This document shows, piece after piece, positions 6,129 through 9,408 of a stretch of DNA of 9,408 nucleotides. A model generated the notes under the pieces. That model ran no database searches. It saw only the letters and a program-made list of their open reading frames with translations, and was not told the origin of the DNA. Location of the stretch: positions 1 through 9,408 of the forward strand of contig UQDJ01000056.1 of the NCBI GenBank assembly GCA_900539675.1, given 5' to 3'. Every line of letters starts with the position of its first letter. The stretch's first letter is position 1. The position numbers were made by a program, and so were the translations under genes. This DNA comes from an uncultured Coriobacteriaceae bacterium (GTDB lineage Bacteria > Actinomycetota > Coriobacteriia > Coriobacteriales > Eggerthellaceae).

Positions 6129-7280
6129 ATGAACGAAACACCTGCGTATACCAAGCGTGAGACCTGCCCCACGGCAACAAGCGTATCCGGCGCTTTATCT
6201 GACAGCAAGTTTTATTCCACCTCCATTGCGCCTCACACCAAAACTCGCCGCGTGATGGTGGGCACGGTGCCGATAGGTGGTGGCGCTCCCTGTGCGGTTC
6301 AGTCCATGTTGAACTTGCCCCTGAGCGATGTTGAGGGCAACGTGGCCCAAATTGCGCGCCTAGCGGAAGCTGGCTGCGAAATAATTCGTATTGCCATCCC
6401 TCACAAAACCGATTTAGATTATTTCGAGCAAATATGTTCTCAGTCGGTTTTGCCGGTAGTAGCCGACATCCATTTCAGTGCAGAAATTGCCATTGAAGCG
6501 GCGCATCGAGGTGCAGCTAAGCTGCGCATCAACCCGGGAAACATTGGGGGGCTCGATGCCTGTGTGCCGGTTTTAACGGCGGCGAGAGAAGCGGGCATTC
6601 CTATTCGTATAGGCGTGAATGCTGGATCGCTTGATGATACTTTAGCGCAGCGCAGCGATTTAACACTGCCTGAAAAACTGGCCGAATCGGCTCGCAGCTA
6701 CGTGACCTTTTGCCATGAGCATGATTTTTATGATGTGGTGGTTTCTGCTAAGGCTCACGATGTGCCCACGACCGTGGCAGCCTATCGTCTGCTATCGCGT
6801 ATGATCCCTGAAGTACCGCTTCATATTGGTGTTACCGAAGCGGGTACGCTGTTTCAAGGACTTATTAAGTCCGCAAGTGGATTGGGCATTCTGCTCGAAG
6901 AGGGTATTGGTGATACGATGCGCATTTCGCTCACCGATGATCCTGTTGAAGAGATTCGTGCGTGTTGGACACTGCTTTCGGCTTTGGGGCTGCGACGCCG
7001 CAATCCGGAATTGGTTAGTTGTCCTACGTGTGGCAGATGTCAGGTAGACTTGATAGGTATTGCAAAGCAAGTTGAGCAGCGCTTGCAAGAGGTTCACAGA
7101 CCAGTGCAGGTTGCTGTTATGGGTTGTGTGGTGAATGGCCCTGGCGAAGCTGCCGATGCCGATATTGGCGTGGCATGCGGCAAAGGGTCGGGCGTTATTT
7201 TTGCCCACGGCAAAACCCTTCGCAAAGTTGATGAAGCAGAAATCGTAGATGCTCTGATGGAAGAGATAGGAAAACTATGA
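6129..7280 (+). CDS. ispG: 4-hydroxy-3-methylbut-2-en-1-yl diphosphate synthase (IspG/GcpE)
   Basis: [4Fe-4S] enzyme that reductively opens 2-C-methyl-D-erythritol 2,4-cyclodiphosphate to HMBPP, the penultimate MEP-pathway step; cytosolic and oxygen-sensitive. It has 383 residues from the chosen start, the two-domain bacterial form without the large plant-type insert. The TIM barrel runs from TRRVMVGTVPIGGGAP (39-54) through INPGNIGG (134-141), VNAGSLD (163-169) and GVTEAGT (234-240). The cluster domain has SCPTCGRC (297-304; ligands probably Cys298 and Cys301) and VMGCVVNGPGEA (330-341; Cys333 and catalytic-type Glu340). About 35 residues precede the conserved core, somewhat more than usual. 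ATG 6129 follows AGAAAGG (6114-6120) by 8 nt; a start at 6093 would lie inside the protease gene. Its stop overlaps the proS start as ATGA, indicating coupling. With dxr and uppS it makes this an isoprenoid-weighted operon. Confidence 0.97.
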   Translation: MNETPAYTKRETCPTATSVSGALSDSKFYSTSIAPHTKTRRVMVGTVPIGGGAPCAVQSMLNLPLSDVEGNVAQIARLAEAGCEIIRIAIPHKTDLDYFEQICSQSVLPVVADIHFSAEIAIEAAHRGAAKLRINPGNIGGLDACVPVLTAAREAGIPIRIGVNAGSLDDTLAQRSDLTLPEKLAESARSYVTFCHEHDFYDVVVSAKAHDVPTTVAAYRLLSRMIPEVPLHIGVTEAGTLFQGLIKSASGLGILLEEGIGDTMRISLTDDPVEEIRACWTLLSALGLRRRNPELVSCPTCGRCQVDLIGIAKQVEQRLQEVHRPVQVAVMGCVVNGPGEAADADIGVACGKGSGVIFAHGKTLRKVDEAEIVDALMEEIGKL

Positions 7281-8983
7281 GTGAAATTATGCGCTTGAGC
7301 AAACAGTATGCTCCCACCCTGAAGGAAGACCCTACCGACGCAGAAATTGCTAGCCACCGCTTGTTGGTGCGTGCTGGCATGATTCGCAAAGTGACTTCAG
7401 GCGTGTATACCTATCTTCCCTTGGGCATGAAGGTGCTGGCTAAGATTGAAAATATCGTGCGCGAAGAAATGGATGCTATCGGTGCTCACGAAATGCTGAT
7501 GCCAGCCTTACAGCCGGGTGAGCTGTGGCATGAGAGTGGCCGTTGGAATGACTATGGTCCAGAGCTGATGCGCCTGACCGACCGTCATGAGCGCGAATTC
7601 TGTCTGGGGCCTACGCATGAAGAGCTGATAACGGCTATTGTGCGCAGCGAGCTTCGTTCGTATCGCCAGTTACCCATGACGCTATATCAGATTCAGTCCA
7701 AGTTCCGCGACGAAATTCGTCCGCGTTTTGGCTTGTTGCGCAGCCGTGAATTCATCATGAAGGACGCGTATTCCTTTGATATTGATGAAGCCGGTCTGCA
7801 GGAATCCTATATGAAGATGTTTCAAGCATATAAGAATATCATGGATCGCTGCAATCTGAACTATAAGATCGTCAAGGCGGATACCGGAGCTATGGGCGGT
7901 TCTCTGTCTGAGGAATTTCAGGCAATCACCGAAATCGGGGAGGATGTCGTGGTGACCTGTGAGGGCTGTGACTTCTCCAGTAATCTGGAAATCACCGAGG
8001 TTATCGATACCGGCAGGCCATCCGATGAAGAGGCGCTGGATATGGAAATCGTGGAAACTCCGGATGCGAAAACAATTGAGGATGTTGCGGCATTCTTCCA
8101 GAAATCCGTAAATGATTTTGTGAAAACACTGATTTATTCCGTTGATGGGAAAACGATGGCCTTCCTGTTGAAGGGGGATCGGGAGCTGAATGAAACCAAG
8201 GTGCTGAAGCTGCTGCAGGCAAATGAAATGGAGCTTGCGTCCTTTGATGAGGTGGAACGTGTTACTCATGCAAGGGTTGGCTTTGCAGGTCCGGTTGGAC
8301 TGGAGTGTCCGATTATCATGGATCGTGAAGTGGCAAATATGAAAAACTTTATCGTCGGAGCAAACAAAACCGATCATCATATCAAAAATGTAAACCTGAA
8401 GGATTTCACAGTGGAAACCGTTGCGGATATCGCGCAGGTTCATGAAGGGGATATTTGTCCGAAATGCGGAAAACCGCTGAAGTTCTGTAAGGGCATTGAG
8501 GTCGGCAACACCTTCAAGCTGGGAACCAAATATGCAAAGGCACTCGGTCTGGAATATCAGGATGTCAACAATAAGCTGCATCCTGTGGAAATGGGATGCT
8601 ATGGCTTTGGTCTGGAGCGCTGCATGGCGGCAATCGTGGAACAGCATAACGATGCATCCGGTATCATCTGGCCAACAAGCGTGGCACCGTTTGAGGTCGC
8701 TGTGGTGGTTGTGTCCAGCAAGGATGATGAACAGATGCGCATTGGAAATGAACTGTATGAGGCACTGAAAAAAGAAGGCATTGATGTTCTGCTGGATGAT
8801 CGCAAGGAACGTCCGGGCGTGAAGTTCAAGGATATGGAGCTGATTGGTATTCCATACCGCATCACCGTCGGCAGAGGAATCAAGGACGGCAATGTGGAAT
8901 TCCGTGCCAGAACAGCTGATGAAAGCAGTGATGTTTCCCTGCATGAGATTGTTGACATGGTCAAGAAGGAATTACAGAAATAA
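7277..8983 (+). CDS. proS: Prolyl-tRNA synthetase, bacterial type with editing domain (mosaic gene)
   Basis: Class II aminoacyl-tRNA synthetase that charges tRNA-Pro in the cytosol. It has 568 residues, normal for the bacterial type. Order: catalytic core with motif 1 around 60-80, GPTHEE (111-116), motif 2 FRDEIRPRFGLLRSREF (143-159), an inserted editing (YbaK-like) domain at about 225-405, motif 3 GCYGFGLERCMAAIVEQ (440-456), and the C-terminal anticodon-binding domain (about 472-568). No frameshift or stop interrupts it. The ATG overlaps the ispG stop by 4 nt. Codon use changes inside the gene. Before codon 158, all 17 Arg codons are CGT/CGC and 8 of 19 Leu codons are CTG. From about codon 170 on, about 24 of 28 Leu are CTG, 5 of 14 Arg are AGA/AGG/CGG and 12 of 29 Gly are GGA/GGG (counts by eye). 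The 3' part may derive from another organism, by recombination or contig chimerism. Confidence 0.96.
   Translation: MSEIMRLSKQYAPTLKEDPTDAEIASHRLLVRAGMIRKVTSGVYTYLPLGMKVLAKIENIVREEMDAIGAHEMLMPALQPGELWHESGRWNDYGPELMRLTDRHEREFCLGPTHEELITAIVRSELRSYRQLPMTLYQIQSKFRDEIRPRFGLLRSREFIMKDAYSFDIDEAGLQESYMKMFQAYKNIMDRCNLNYKIVKADTGAMGGSLSEEFQAITEIGEDVVVTCEGCDFSSNLEITEVIDTGRPSDEEALDMEIVETPDAKTIEDVAAFFQKSVNDFVKTLIYSVDGKTMAFLLKGDRELNETKVLKLLQANEMELASFDEVERVTHARVGFAGPVGLECPIIMDREVANMKNFIVGANKTDHHIKNVNLKDFTVETVADIAQVHEGDICPKCGKPLKFCKGIEVGNTFKLGTKYAKALGLEYQDVNNKLHPVEMGCYGFGLERCMAAIVEQHNDASGIIWPTSVAPFEVAVVVVSSKDDEQMRIGNELYEALKKEGIDVLLDDRKERPGVKFKDMELIGIPYRITVGRGIKDGNVEFRARTADESSDVSLHEIVDMVKKELQK
7739..7880. other. 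Probable mosaic junction inside proS
   Basis: This is the interval in which the base and codon habits of the upstream operon give way to those of a second source. It begins at motif 2 (RSREFIMKDAYSFD, codons 155-168), one of the most conserved stretches of the family at both DNA and protein level, and ends by codon 204, where GGA glycine codons appear. Everything to the end of the window, including the spacer after proS, keeps the second style. The exact breakpoint cannot be placed by eye because the conserved stretch fits both styles. Confidence 0.65.
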
Positions 8984-9021
8984 GTCTGCGTGAGACTTTC
9001 AGGCAATCTGAATATGCTGTG

Positions 9022-9051
9022 AAAAAGTTCGAAGGGGATTCGGACTTTTTT
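9022..9051 (+). terminator. Intrinsic terminator after proS
   Basis: Left arm AAAAAGTTCGAA (9022-9033), loop GGGGA, right arm TTCGGACTTTTT (9039-9050) plus one more T. The 12-bp stem has one T-G pair, and the T-run makes a standard Rho-independent signal, 38 nt after the proS stop. It would end the transcript. It lies within the DNA that appears to come from the second source. Confidence 0.85.
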
Positions 9052-9124
9052 CTAAAGCTTAGAGCGCGAAGTGATGCATGCGAAGAGCAGGCTGCCTATG
9101 CAAGTGCTGAAGCTTTTAATAACT

Positions 9125-9157
9125 GCTGTAAGGTACATGGGAAAGGTACCTTACAGC
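9125..9157. repeat. Perfect 12-bp inverted repeat (hairpin)
   Basis: GCTGTAAGGTAC (9125-9136) and GTACCTTACAGC (9146-9157) are exact reverse complements around a 9-nt loop (9137-9145). No T-run follows, so it is not a canonical intrinsic terminator. Possible roles are a transcript-stabilising or processing hairpin, a dispersed palindromic repeat unit, or a protein-binding site. Confidence 0.8.
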
Positions 9158-9225
9158 TACAGATGAAAGCCGGTTCGATCACTTGACGATGAGAATCCCC
9201 ATCATCGCTTTCTATATATGATATG

Positions 9226-9269
9226 GAAGACCGAAGTGCTTCAGGATTTCAAAAAAATACGGTCTTTTT
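9226..9269 (+). terminator. Possible second terminator-like hairpin
   Basis: AAGACCG (9227-9233) pairs exactly with CGGTCTT (9260-9266), and five T's run from 9265 to 9269. The 26-nt interior contains a minor GAAG-TG-CTTC stem. The long loop makes it weaker than the first terminator. It could end an upstream small transcript or act as a leader attenuator for a gene beyond the window. Confidence 0.4.
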
Positions 9270-9408
9270 ACGATCGTGTGACAAAATTGCGGTATACTTT
9301 TCCCGGCTCTCGCATATCATGTAATCGTTACCAGTATGCTGTGCGACAGATGTGCACAGCTGCGAAACAGAAATTGGAATTGAAAAAGTTTTCATAAAAT
9401 GAAAATAT

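Larger units (their letters stand above)
8984..9408. other. Gene-free tail after proS with several hairpins
   Basis: No convincing open reading frame exists on either strand over these 425 bases. The region holds an intrinsic terminator (9022-9051), a strong hairpin without a T-run (9125-9157), a terminator-like hairpin (9226-9269), a small stem CGATGA/TCATCG (9187-9192 with 9202-9207), a -10-like TATACT (9293-9298) without a good -35 partner, and a 7-bp stem GCTGTGC/GCACAGC (9338-9344 with 9354-9360). The bases near the right edge become A-rich and an ATG occurs at 9399, but the window ends too soon to call a gene. Composition resembles the 3' part of proS rather than the operon upstream. 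Confidence 0.6.

Noticed and set aside
6792..7208. 138-codon minus-strand frame inside ispG
   Set aside because: Lies wholly within a well-conserved ispG coding region and has no recognisable protein features.
7682..8944. A 420-codon open frame on the minus strand antisense to proS
   Set aside because: It is in codon register with proS and is open only because the 3' part of proS uses no TTA, CTA or TCA codons, which would read as stops on the other strand. The translation is rich in Cys, His and Ile with no recognisable domain.
9293..9298. TATACT as the -10 of a promoter in the tail
   Set aside because: The -10 match is good, but the nearest -35-like string (TTTACG at 9267-9272) gives a 20-base spacer and no gene is visible downstream.
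9399..9408. ATG near the right edge as start of a following gene
   Set aside because: Only three codons are visible and no good ribosome site precedes it.
8984..9408. T-box or other riboswitch in the tail
   Set aside because: No T-box core sequence or other known riboswitch consensus could be recognised; only simple hairpins are present.

Overview
The window is a compact, single-strand (+) housekeeping operon preceded by the 3' end of an unrelated acetyltransferase gene. The order is GNAT (partial) - pyrH - frr - uppS - cdsA - dxr - rseP-like S2P - ispG - proS, followed by about 425 bases with no gene. Gene order, moderate GC, CGY arginine and GGC/GGT glycine codons, long N-terminal extensions and the unusual S2P protease suggest a moderate-GC member of the Coriobacteriia (Actinomycetota; Eggerthella/Cryptobacterium/Slackia-like gut or oral anaerobe). 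This placement is inference from gene content and protein flavour; no search was run.

Layout. 1-288: C-terminal 95 residues of an AAC(6')-type GNAT acetyltransferase. 289-567: intergenic leader with a cluster of GCGCAT/ATGCGC repeats. 568-1874: pyrH and frr (UMP kinase, ribosome recycling). 1926-5009: uppS, cdsA and dxr, nearly abutting or overlapping. 5015-7280: an M50 site-2 protease and ispG. 7277-8983: proS, overlapping ispG by 4 nt. 8984-9408: an intrinsic terminator and several hairpins.

How the genes work together. Dxr (first committed step) and IspG (penultimate step) belong to the MEP isoprenoid pathway, whose products feed UppS, the maker of the C55 lipid carrier for the cell wall. 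CdsA makes CDP-diacylglycerol for phospholipids, and the S2P protease acts in the same membrane. PyrH supplies UDP/UTP/CTP, and CTP is a CdsA substrate. Frr and ProS serve translation. Spacings after frr are 51, 2, -11, 5, 13 and -4 nt, so co-transcription is very likely.

Two things stand out. (1) proS is a mosaic. Roughly its first 155-170 codons match the codon habits of the upstream genes, while the rest and the trailing non-coding DNA look like a different, Firmicutes/Erysipelotrichia-like source. The change falls at the conserved motif-2 region, which fits either a chimeric metagenome contig or intragenic recombination. (2) The S2P protease lacks a recognisable PDZ domain and instead carries a winged-helix-like insert in its predicted cytoplasmic loop. 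Otherwise this is an ordinary core-genome region.
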